Below, one piece after another: positions 55,737-64,000 of a stretch of 64,000 nt of DNA. Location: assembly GCA_032027165.1 (NCBI GenBank), contig JAVSMO010000001.1, forward strand, positions 1,600,253 to 1,664,252, given 5' to 3'. This DNA is from Denitratisoma sp. GTDB taxonomy: Bacteria > Pseudomonadota > Gammaproteobacteria > Burkholderiales > Rhodocyclaceae. Within the stretch, counting starts at the first letter, position 1. Every line of letters starts with the position of its first letter. Position numbers and translations under genes: made by a program. The notes under the pieces are model-generated. The model did no database searches, was not told where the DNA came from, and saw only the letters and a program-made list of their open reading frames with translations.

Positions 55737-55801
55737 ACCTTTTCCCCCGAACTTTCCAAGTTCTCCTTTCCGTTTCGCTACATCACCACCTCTGGGTCCT
55801 T
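55737..55801 (+). promoter_or_regulatory. C-rich, G-poor leader upstream of rho
   Basis: Over 55741-55800 I count 24 C and 7 G in an otherwise G-rich genome, with no strong secondary structure. Such C>G tracts form Rho-utilisation (rut) sites. The rho gene is autogenously attenuated in E. coli, so this leader is a plausible site for the same feedback. Confidence 0.6.
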
Positions 55802-57061
<1,260 letters not shown>

Positions 57062-57152
57062 GCCCCGGATTGCAAAGCCCATGATTTTGAGGGATAATGC
57101 TTGATTTTCGGACGGCCACATTCGCCGTCCCCCTGTTTGACAGAGGAACCCC

Positions 57153-57371
57153 ATGAAAGCCGATACCCATCCGAATTACGTCGAGATCGATGTCGCCTGC
57201 AGCTGCGGCAACAAGTTCAAGACCCGCTCCACCAGCGGCAAGCCGCTGCATGTCGAAGTCTGCTCCGCCTGCCATCCCTTCTACACCGGCAAGCAGAAGA
57301 TCGTCGACACCGCCGGCCGCGTCGAGCGCTTCCGCCAGAAATACGGCACGAAGAAGCAGGCCGCCGCCTGA
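57153..57371 (+). CDS. rpmE: Ribosomal protein L31 (zinc-binding type)
   Basis: 72 residues with C16, C18, C37 and C40 in the zinc-binding arrangement (C+ paralogue), so no zinc-free variant. A strong UUCG terminator follows. Downstream of rho in the conserved order. Confidence 0.98.
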   Translation: MKADTHPNYVEIDVACSCGNKFKTRSTSGKPLHVEVCSACHPFYTGKQKIVDTAGRVERFRQKYGTKKQAAA

Positions 57372-57390
57372 TCTGGCGGCTAGGCAGCGA

Positions 57391-57420
57391 AAAGGCAGCT
57401 TCGGCTGCCTTTCTTTCTTT
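57391..57420 (+). terminator. Intrinsic terminator after rpmE
   Basis: AAAGGCAGC, TTCG tetraloop, GCTGCCTTT, then CTTTCTTTT: a 9-bp stem with T-tract, ideal for Rho-independent termination. Confidence 0.92.
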
Positions 57421-57473
57421 TCGGAGCAGGTAAAATCCCATCGCCGGCGTATAACAACCCGAAACCGACGACA

Positions 57474-59099
57474 ATGCCCCTGCCGCGCCTGCCCTTCGCC
57501 TTCCCGCCGCGCGGCGCCGTACTGATCGCCTTCTGCGCGCTCTATCTCCTGCCCGGACTGGTCGGCCACGACCCCTGGAAAGGCGATGACGTCACGCATA
57601 TCGGCGTGGTGTATTCCATGCTTGACGACGGCCACTGGCTGCTGCCGCGCATGGCCGGGGAAATCTGGCTGGATTCGCCTCCGCTTTACCACTGGACGGC
57701 CGCGCTGCTCGGCTGGCTTTTTGGCTTCATCCTGCCCCTGCACGATGCCGCACGCCTCGCCTCGGGCCTGTACGCCGGCCTCATGATCCTCTGCCTCGCG
57801 GGTGCAGCGCGCCATTTCATCGGCGCCGAAGCCGCACGCGGCGCCGCCCTGGTCGCCATCGGCTGTCTGGGATTGCTGGTGCATGCCCACGAAACGCAGC
57901 CAGCCATCGCCTTCCTCGCCGCCACCGCCGCAATCTACTACGGCCTGGCACTGCTGCCGCAGCGCCCGCTTCGCGGCGGCGTCGTTGCCGGTGCCGCGCT
58001 GGGACTCGGCTTCCTCGCCGCCGGCCTGCCCGCCCTGATCATGCTCGGGCCGCTGCTCATGCTGCTGCCCCTGATCTCTTCGCATTTGCGCACAGCGCAG
58101 TCCGCGCGCGGGATGCTCACCGCGCTGGCAGTGGCGGCTCCGCTGATCCTCTCCTGGCCGCTGGCGCTGCATTGGCAGCACCCTGCCTCCCTCGGCCACT
58201 GGTGGTACTACGAATTGGCGGAGCTTCGGACGGCCTCCAATGTGCCGCAGGTTCTGTGGAATTTCCTCAAGCTGATCGGCTGGTTCGCCTGGCCGGCCCT
58301 GCCCCTGGCGCTATGGACGCTTTGGAAGGAGCGGCGCCGGCTGCGCGAGCCGCGCACGCTCATTCCGCTGACCTCTTTCCTGGTCCTGCTCGCCGTTCAG
58401 AGCGTCTTTTCCGACCCGCGCAGCCTCAACGCACTGCCGCTGCTGCCGCCGCTGATGCTGCTCGCCGCACCCGCCACGCTGTCGCTGCGGCGCGGCGCCG
58501 CCAACGCCTTCGACTGGTTCGGCATGATGACCTTCACCCTGCTGGCCGGCCTGATCTGGCTGGGCTGGCTTGCAATGGTCACTGGTATACCGGCGCAGAT
58601 CGCCAAGAATTTCGCCAGGTTGGAGCCCGGCTTCGTCGCCCACTTCTCGGTTCCCGCCTTCGCCGTCTCGCTGGGACTGACTTTTGCCTGGCTCTGGCTG
58701 ATCTTTCGCAGCCCACGCACGCCCCAGCGCGGCACGGCACATTGGGCCGCCGGCGTCACGCTCTGCTGGGGGCTGCTCATGGCCTTGTGGTTACCCTTGC
58801 TTGATTACGACAGGAGTTACCGCGGCGCTGCCGCGGCCCTCAAGGCTGCCGTGCCGGCGGGGAGCAATTGCATCGCCGGCCGCGGACTCGGCAGCACCCA
58901 GCGGGCCGCCTTCCACTACTTCGCCGGAATACAAACGCTGCGCGAAGGCAGCCGTGCCGCCGCGCAATGCCGGCTCTTCCTGATCCAGGGCACGGCGCAA
59001 AAGGAAGTCTTGCCGCCGGGCGCGGGCTGGCGCAAGATTTGGGAAGGCGGCCGCCCCAGCGACCGCAACGAACGCTTCCGACTCTACGCCAGGAAATGA
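57474..59099 (+). CDS. GT-C (family 39-like) glycosyltransferase
   Basis: 541 residues, polytopic (about eleven hydrophobic segments). The N-terminal loop carries HDPWKGDDVTHIGVVY, comparable with the acidic catalytic loop of ArnT-type GT-C enzymes that use polyprenyl-phosphate sugars. Probably modifies lipid A or a glycan at the periplasmic face. Its stop overlaps the pgi start (ATGA), suggesting coupling to hexose phosphate supply. Donor and acceptor unknown. Confidence 0.85.
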   Translation: MPLPRLPFAFPPRGAVLIAFCALYLLPGLVGHDPWKGDDVTHIGVVYSMLDDGHWLLPRMAGEIWLDSPPLYHWTAALLGWLFGFILPLHDAARLASGLYAGLMILCLAGAARHFIGAEAARGAALVAIGCLGLLVHAHETQPAIAFLAATAAIYYGLALLPQRPLRGGVVAGAALGLGFLAAGLPALIMLGPLLMLLPLISSHLRTAQSARGMLTALAVAAPLILSWPLALHWQHPASLGHWWYYELAELRTASNVPQVLWNFLKLIGWFAWPALPLALWTLWKERRRLREPRTLIPLTSFLVLLAVQSVFSDPRSLNALPLLPPLMLLAAPATLSLRRGAANAFDWFGMMTFTLLAGLIWLGWLAMVTGIPAQIAKNFARLEPGFVAHFSVPAFAVSLGLTFAWLWLIFRSPRTPQRGTAHWAAGVTLCWGLLMALWLPLLDYDRSYRGAAAALKAAVPAGSNCIAGRGLGSTQRAAFHYFAGIQTLREGSRAAAQCRLFLIQGTAQKEVLPPGAGWRKIWEGGRPSDRNERFRLYARK

Positions 59100-60706
59100 C
59101 GCCGCTCACCCAGACCCCGCAATGGCAGGCGCTCGCCACGCATCGCAAGGCGCTGGCGGGGCGGCATCTCAACGAATTTTTCGCCGCCGATCCGCAGCGC
59201 TTCGCTCGCCTGTCGCTGCGCTGCGGCGATCTGCTGGCGGACTTCTCCAAGCAGCGCCTCACCGCCGAAACGCTCGCTCTGCTCGTCATGTTGGCCGAGG
59301 CGCGCGATCTGGCCGGCTTCCTGCGCCGCATGATCGCCGGAGAGGCCATCAACGCCACGGAAAACCGCGCCGCCCTGCACATCGCCCTGCGCGCCGAGCG
59401 CTCCTGCCGCGTGGGTGGCAAGGATGTGCTGCCCGAGGTGGCCGCCACGCGCAAGCGCATGCGCGAACTCAGCGAAGCCATCCGCTCCGGCGCCTGGCGC
59501 GGTAGCGGCGGAGAGCCCATCAATGCCGTGGTCAATCTCGGCATCGGCGGCTCCGACCTCGGCCCGCGCATGGCCGTCCAGGCGCTCGGCACCTATGCCG
59601 ATCCAAAGCTCGCCGTTCGCTTCGTCGCCAACATCGATCCGGCGGAGTTCGCCGACACGGTGCGCGACCTCGACCCGGCGCGCACGCTGTTCATCGTCTC
59701 CTCGAAGACCTTCACGACGCAAGAGACGCTGGCCAACGCCCGCGCCGCCAAGGCCTGGCTCGACGGCGCCGACCCGGCGCGGCATTTCCTCGCCGTCAGC
59801 AACAACCTCGCCGCGGCGCAGTCCTTCGGCATCCCGGCGGAGAACTGCCTCGCCATGGCGGAGTGGGTCGGCGGGCGCTTCTCGATGTGGTCGGCCATCG
59901 GCATGCCGATCGCCTGCGCGATCGGCATGGACGCCTTCCTGGACCTGCTCGCCGGCGCGCGCGCGATGGACGAGCATTTCCTGTCTGCACCCTTCGCCGA
60001 AAACCTGCCCGTGTTGATGGCCCTCGTCGGCCTGTGGAACATCGACTTCCTCGGCGCCGAATCGCTCGCCGTCATTCCCTACGCCCACCGCCTCGGTCTG
60101 TTGCCGGCTTACCTGCAGCAGCTCGAGATGGAGAGCAACGGCAAGCGCGTCACCCTCGACAACGCTGATGTCGGCTGCGACACCGCCCCCATCCTCTGGG
60201 GCATGGCCGGCTCGGTCGGCCAGCACGCCTTCCATCAGCTCTTCTATCAAGGGACACGGCTGACGCCGATCGACTTCATCGTTCCGGTCGGCGACGCCAA
60301 TCCGGAGCAGGAAGCCCTGGTCGCCAATGCGCTGGCGCAAAGCGCCGCCGTAATGAAAGGCAAAACGATCGAGGAAGTGAAACGCCAGTTGATCGCCGTC
60401 GGAAAACCCGAAACGGAAGCAGTGCGCCTGGCGCCACATCTTGCCTGCCCCGGCAACCAGCCCAGCACGACGCTGCTGATGCCGGATCTCACGCCGCGCA
60501 CCCTGGGCAGCCTGGTCGCCCTCTATGAGCACAAGGTGGCGGTGCAGGGCTGCCTCTGGGGGATCAACAGCTTCGACCAGTGGGGGGTCGAGCACGGCAA
60601 GCAGATGGCGCGCGAAATCCTGCCAAAGCTGCTATCGGGCGAAGGGGCGTTCGACGCCTCCACCGCCGGCCTGCTCGCCGCCATCCGCGCCTGGCGGAAA
60701 ACGTAA
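59096..60706 (+). CDS. pgi: Glucose-6-phosphate isomerase
   Basis: Interconverts glucose-6-phosphate and fructose-6-phosphate. 536 residues from ATG 59096. GIGGSDLGPRMAVQAL marks the sugar phosphate isomerase fold; catalytic Glu lies in the GGRFSMWSAIGMPIA neighbourhood and a later SFDQWGVEHGKQMA carries the usual Lys. The stop directly abuts that of the convergent orn. Confidence 0.97.
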   Translation: MTPLTQTPQWQALATHRKALAGRHLNEFFAADPQRFARLSLRCGDLLADFSKQRLTAETLALLVMLAEARDLAGFLRRMIAGEAINATENRAALHIALRAERSCRVGGKDVLPEVAATRKRMRELSEAIRSGAWRGSGGEPINAVVNLGIGGSDLGPRMAVQALGTYADPKLAVRFVANIDPAEFADTVRDLDPARTLFIVSSKTFTTQETLANARAAKAWLDGADPARHFLAVSNNLAAAQSFGIPAENCLAMAEWVGGRFSMWSAIGMPIACAIGMDAFLDLLAGARAMDEHFLSAPFAENLPVLMALVGLWNIDFLGAESLAVIPYAHRLGLLPAYLQQLEMESNGKRVTLDNADVGCDTAPILWGMAGSVGQHAFHQLFYQGTRLTPIDFIVPVGDANPEQEALVANALAQSAAVMKGKTIEEVKRQLIAVGKPETEAVRLAPHLACPGNQPSTTLLMPDLTPRTLGSLVALYEHKVAVQGCLWGINSFDQWGVEHGKQMAREILPKLLSGEGAFDASTAGLLAAIRAWRKT

Positions 60707-61252
60707 TTACAACTTGATGAAATTGTCGCGGTAGTAGCGCAATTCTTCGATAGACTCGTGGATGTCCGCCAACGCCGTGTGCGCGCCCTTCTTCACCACG
60801 CCCTTGTAGACCTCCGGCTTCCAGCGCCGCGCCAGCTCCTTCAACGTGCTGACGTCGAGGTTGCGGTAATGGAAATACGCCTCCAGGCCGGGCAGCCAGC
60901 GTGCCATGAAGCGGCGATCCTGGCAGATCGAGTTGCCGCACATCGGCGAGGTACGCTCGGGCACGTATTCGCGCATGAAGGCCAGCAGGATCTCCGTCGC
61001 CGCCACCTCGTCGGTCGCCGAGGCGCGCACCTTGTCGATCAGCCCCGACTTGCCGTGGGTGCTCTTGTTCCAGTCGTCCATGGCATCGAGGACCGCGTCG
61101 GGCTGGTGGAGCACCACCACCGGCGACTCGGCCAGGGTGTTGAGCGCGCTGTCGGTCGCCACCATGGCGATCTCGATGACCCTGTCGCGGTCGGGGTCGA
61201 GGCCGGTCATTTCCATGTCCAGCCAGATGAGGTTGTTGGGGTCCTGTGCCAT
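60707..61252 (-). CDS. orn: Oligoribonuclease
   Basis: 3'-5' exoribonuclease that degrades short RNAs, including pGpG from c-di-GMP breakdown. 181 residues from ATG 61252 ([20 protein letters not shown]), matching the E. coli length; a Met 12 codons upstream is ignored. DEDDh exonuclease motifs: D12/E14, the middle [12 protein letters not shown] and the C-terminal [17 protein letters not shown]. Divergent from the M48 protease gene. Confidence 0.97.
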   Translation of the reverse strand: MAQDPNNLIWLDMEMTGLDPDRDRVIEIAMVATDSALNTLAESPVVVLHQPDAVLDAMDDWNKSTHGKSGLIDKVRASATDEVAATEILLAFMREYVPERTSPMCGNSICQDRRFMARWLPGLEAYFHYRNLDVSTLKELARRWKPEVYKGVVKKGAHTALADIHESIEELRYYRDNFIKL

Positions 61253-61314
61253 AATTTCGCGAGAACTGGAAAGCCCGCATTCTGTCACAGTTCATATCCT
61301 TTCATGGCCCCGCG

Positions 61315-62556
61315 ATGACCGACGCCTTCACCTCGCTGTTCCTGGCTGCCCTCGGCCTGACCACCGCACTGCGCCTTTGGCTGGCACGGCGTCACGTCCG
61401 TCACGTCGCTGCCCATCGCGGCGCGGTGCCGGCAGCCTTCCACGACACCATCACCCTGGAAGCCCACCAGCGCGCCGCCGACTACACCACGGCCAGGGTG
61501 CGCCTGGCGATGGCGGATGTCGTAACCGGCGCGATCTTCGTGCTGGCACTTACCTTGGGCGGTCTCCTGCAAGACATGCATGACGGCTGGACAACGCTTG
61601 GCCTCGGCGGCCTCGCGCACGGCCTGGCCTTCATCGCCGGCCTCGCCGTGCTGAGTTCCCTCGTCGACCTGCCCTTCTCGCTTTATCGCACCTTCGTCGT
61701 AGAGGCGCGCTTCGGCTTCAACAAGATGACCCTGCGCCTCTTCCTCGTCGACCTCGCCAAGGGTGCGCTGCTCGGCGCACTCATCGGCCTGCCGGTGGTC
61801 GCGGCGGTGCTGTGGCTGACGGAAAGGATGGGGGCCTACTGGTGGCTCTACGTCTGGCTGTTCTGGCTCGGCTTCAACCTGCTGGTCCTGCTCATCTATC
61901 CGACCGTGATCGCGCCGCTCTTCAACAAGTTCACGCCGCTCGTCGACGAATCCCTGCGCAGCCGCATTGAAGCGCTGCTGACGCGCTGCGGCTTCCGCTC
62001 GAGCGGGCTCTTCGTCATGGACGGCTCCAAGCGCTCGGCCCACGGCAACGCCTACTTCACCGGTTTCGGCCGCGCCAAGCGCATCGTCTTCTTCGACACC
62101 CTGCTGGACAAGCTGGCACCGGAGGAAATCGAGGCAGTGCTGGCCCACGAGCTGGGACACTACAAGCGCCGCCACGTCTGGAAGCGCGTCGGCCTGCTGG
62201 CGCTGGCGAGCTTCGCCTTCCTCTGGCTGCTCGGCAGCCTGATCGATGCGTCCTGGTTCTACGAGGGGCTCGGCATGCGTTCGCAGGGCACCGCGCCGGC
62301 GCTGGTGCTGTTCTCGCTGGCGATTCCGGTGTTCGCCTTTCCCTTATCGCCGCTGATGAGCGCACTGTCGCGCCGCCATGAATACGAGGCCGATGCCTAC
62401 GCCGCCGAACAGACCCGCGCGGGCGACCTCGTCGCCGCACTGGTCAAGCTCTATCGGGACAACGCGGCGACGCTGACGCCGGATCCGCTCTACTCCTCGT
62501 TCTACGATTCCCACCCGCCGGCGGCGGCACGCATCGCCCGCCTGCAGACCGCGTAG
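61315..62556 (+). CDS. M48 family (Ste24-like) membrane metalloprotease
   Basis: 413 residues with several N-terminal and central membrane segments and the zinc motif HELGH (H278, E279, H282), plus a downstream Glu in EYEADAYA as the third ligand. Resembles CAAX prenyl protease 1/HtpX-like proteins; bacterial members probably degrade membrane proteins. The next genes follow within 10 bases (cytochrome c) and then without gaps (pterin dehydratase, rsgA). Confidence 0.92.
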   Translation: MTDAFTSLFLAALGLTTALRLWLARRHVRHVAAHRGAVPAAFHDTITLEAHQRAADYTTARVRLAMADVVTGAIFVLALTLGGLLQDMHDGWTTLGLGGLAHGLAFIAGLAVLSSLVDLPFSLYRTFVVEARFGFNKMTLRLFLVDLAKGALLGALIGLPVVAAVLWLTERMGAYWWLYVWLFWLGFNLLVLLIYPTVIAPLFNKFTPLVDESLRSRIEALLTRCGFRSSGLFVMDGSKRSAHGNAYFTGFGRAKRIVFFDTLLDKLAPEEIEAVLAHELGHYKRRHVWKRVGLLALASFAFLWLLGSLIDASWFYEGLGMRSQGTAPALVLFSLAIPVFAFPLSPLMSALSRRHEYEADAYAAEQTRAGDLVAALVKLYRDNAATLTPDPLYSSFYDSHPPAAARIARLQTA

Positions 62557-62565
62557 GAGAAGCCC

Positions 62566-62871
62566 ATGAACAGAACGTCCCTGTTGCTCCTGCTGTTGCT
62601 GCCGCTGACGGCGACGGCCGATCCTTTTCCCAAGGGCGACGCCGCAGCCGGCAAGAAGCTGCACGACGCCAAGTGCATCGCCTGCCACCAGCGCCTCGCC
62701 GGCGGCAATGGTTCCGACATCTACACGCGCATCGACCGCAAGATCCAGACGCCGAAGGCGCTGCTGCAGCGCATCGCCGCCTGCAATGCACAGGTGAATG
62801 CCGGCTGGTTCCCCGAGGAGGAGGAGCATGCCGCCGCCTATCTCAACCGGCAGTACTACAAGTTCAAGTAG
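62566..62871 (+). CDS. Small periplasmic c-type cytochrome
   Basis: 101 residues with a Sec signal (MNRTSLLLLLLLPLTATA) and a single heme-binding CIACH (C37-H41). The remainder is short (RIDRKIQTPKALLQRIAACN, ...HAAAYLNRQYYKFK). Class I-like monoheme cytochrome; redox partner unknown. Located between the M48 protease and pterin dehydratase on one transcript. Confidence 0.93.
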   Translation: MNRTSLLLLLLLPLTATADPFPKGDAAAGKKLHDAKCIACHQRLAGGNGSDIYTRIDRKIQTPKALLQRIAACNAQVNAGWFPEEEEHAAAYLNRQYYKFK

Positions 62872-62872
62872 C

Positions 62873-63208
62873 ATGACCCGCGAGGAACTCGCCCAAGGCC
62901 AGTGCGTGCCGCTCTCCGGCGCCGGCCATCGCCTCGACGCGGCACGGCTGGACGCCCTGCTCGCCCTGCTGCCCGGCTGGGCACGGGACGGCGAGGCCAT
63001 CGCCAGGTCCTTCGATTTTGCCGGCTACGAGGAGACGCTGGCCTTCGTCAATGCCGTCGCGCGCATCGCGCAGGAGCAGGACCACCACCCCGACATCGCC
63101 TTCGGCTACAGCCGCTGCCGCATCGCCTATTCGACGCATTCCGTCGGTGGCATCTCCCTCAACGACCTCATCTGCGCGGCGAAGATCGAAGCGCTGCCCC
63201 GCCCTTGA
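62873..63208 (+). CDS. phhB: 4a-hydroxytetrahydrobiopterin dehydratase (PCD/DCoH)
   Basis: Recycles pterin cofactor after aromatic hydroxylase reactions. 111 residues from ATG 62873. Active-site DHHPDIAFGY carries H71 and H72; H89 follows in TIYSTHSVGG-type context. No phenylalanine hydroxylase is adjacent, so it may serve folate or pterin metabolism more broadly. Overlaps rsgA by 4 bases. Confidence 0.93.
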   Translation: MTREELAQGQCVPLSGAGHRLDAARLDALLALLPGWARDGEAIARSFDFAGYEETLAFVNAVARIAQEQDHHPDIAFGYSRCRIAYSTHSVGGISLNDLICAAKIEALPRP

Positions 63209-64000
63209 GCCAGGCCGGCACCGTCGTCGCCGCCTTCGGCAGGCAATACGAAATCGCACTGGACGACGGCGGCCTCGCCCTGTGCTACCCGCGCGGCAAG
63301 AAGAGCCACGTCGCCTGCGGCGACCGCGTCACGGTGGAACTGTCGGCGCCGGACCACGGCGTCATCGCCGCCGTCATGCCGCGCCGCAGCCTGCTCTACC
63401 GCAGCGATGCCTTCCGCCAGAAGCTCTTCGCAGCCAACGCCACGCAGGCTGTCATCGTCGTCGCCACCGAGCCGAGCTTCAGCGACGAGCTGGTGACGCG
63501 CTGCATCGTCGCCGCCGAGCAACAGCACCTGTGCGTGGTGATCGTGCTGAACAAGGCCGACCTTGCCGACCGCCTCGATGCGGCGCGACGGCAGCTCGCC
63601 CCTTTCCGCGATCTCGGCTATCCGGTGATCGAGCTGAGCGCCAGGCGGGGCGCGGAGGCGCTGCGTCCCCACCTGGCCGGGCAGTGCAGCGTGCTGGTGG
63701 GGCAATCCGGCATGGGAAAGTCCACCCTCATCAACGCCCTGCTGCCCGAGGCGCAGGCCGCCGTGCGCGAGATCTCCGAGGCGCTCGACTCCGGCAAGCA
63801 CACCACCACCCACGCCCGGCTCTACCGTCTGGACGCGGACACCAGCCTCATCGACAGTCCCGGCATGCAGGAATTCGGCCTGGCCCACCTCACACGCGCC
63901 GAGATCGAGCAGGGCTTCCGCGAGTTCCATCCGCATCTCGACAAGTGCCGCTTCCGCGACTGCCGCCACGACCGCGAGCCCGATTGCGCCCTGCGCGCCG
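63205..64000 (+). CDS. rsgA: Ribosome small subunit GTPase RsgA, 3' end outside window
   Basis: Circularly permuted GTPase that checks 30S maturation. The start is TTG at 63205, overlapping the phhB stop; 265 codons are in the window and the C-terminus is cut. Order of G motifs: G4 NKADL, G1 GQSGMGKST, G3 DSPGMQEFGL, as expected for the circular permutation. An N-terminal OB fold precedes. The zinc-binding Cys/His cluster begins at the edge (KCRFRDCRHDREPDC). The gene has no ATG, so simple searches may miss it. Confidence 0.95.
   Translation, partial: MSQAGTVVAAFGRQYEIALDDGGLALCYPRGKKSHVACGDRVTVELSAPDHGVIAAVMPRRSLLYRSDAFRQKLFAANATQAVIVVATEPSFSDELVTRCIVAAEQQHLCVVIVLNKADLADRLDAARRQLAPFRDLGYPVIELSARRGAEALRPHLAGQCSVLVGQSGMGKSTLINALLPEAQAAVREISEALDSGKHTTTHARLYRLDADTSLIDSPGMQEFGLAHLTRAEIEQGFREFHPHLDKCRFRDCRHDREPDCALRA

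Overview
The window is a contiguous, gene-dense, high-GC chromosomal segment of a betaproteobacterium, most likely of the Rhodocyclales. I infer this from protein character and from three gene orders typical of that group: greA/carB/carA/dapB/bamE/fur/recN/nadK/hrcA/hemH, grpE/dnaK/dnaJ, and leuB/asd/fimV/truA/trpF/trpB/trpA/accD/folC/dedD/cvpA/purF/metZ. I saw no rRNA, tRNA, CRISPR array, insertion sequence or integrase. Most of the content is housekeeping; the novelty is in regulatory elements and a few accessory genes.

Layout. 1-6.7 kb (minus): DUF4149 protein (cut by the edge), greA, carB, carA, dapB, bamE. 6.8-12.5 kb: fur and a TMEM165/GDT1 transporter (plus), recN and nadK (minus), hrcA and hemH (plus). 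12.5-16.3 kb: an accessory block of an AP2-domain protein, trxC, an EF-hand-like calcium-binding protein behind a flagellar-type (sigma-28) promoter, and a Ser/Thr kinase fused to a cyclic-nucleotide-binding domain. 16.4-20.2 kb: grpE, dnaK (with a near-perfect sigma-32 promoter on the grpE stop codon) and dnaJ. 20.2-27.3 kb: an orphan periplasmic receptor, cysS, a TPR protein and an L,D-transpeptidase sharing a C-terminal domain, two tandem cyclophilins, and lpxH.

27.3-42.9 kb (minus) is a long biosynthetic and cell-envelope run from an entericidin-like lipoprotein and leuB through asd, fimV, a membrane protein, truA, trpFBA, accD, folC, dedD, cvpA and purF to metZ. Start and stop codons of neighbours often overlap, which suggests translational coupling. 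metZ has its own promoter, a SAM-II-type riboswitch and an intrinsic terminator, all within 140 bases; this is the strongest regulatory finding. 43-48.7 kb: an unknown anchored protein, an MFS transporter, a YdcH-like protein, aroC, a 52-residue basic protein, fadD and a CBS protein. 48.8-57.4 kb: an AddAB-like helicase/nuclease pair, fdxA, trxA, rho with a C-rich G-poor leader, and rpmE. 57.5-64 kb: a GT-C glycosyltransferase, pgi, orn, an M48 protease, a small cytochrome c, a pterin dehydratase and rsgA (cut by the edge).

Several starts were moved from the longest open frame on family length, signal peptide or overlap. folC appears to use a CTG start. All functions are inferred from motifs and family knowledge; no database search was run.
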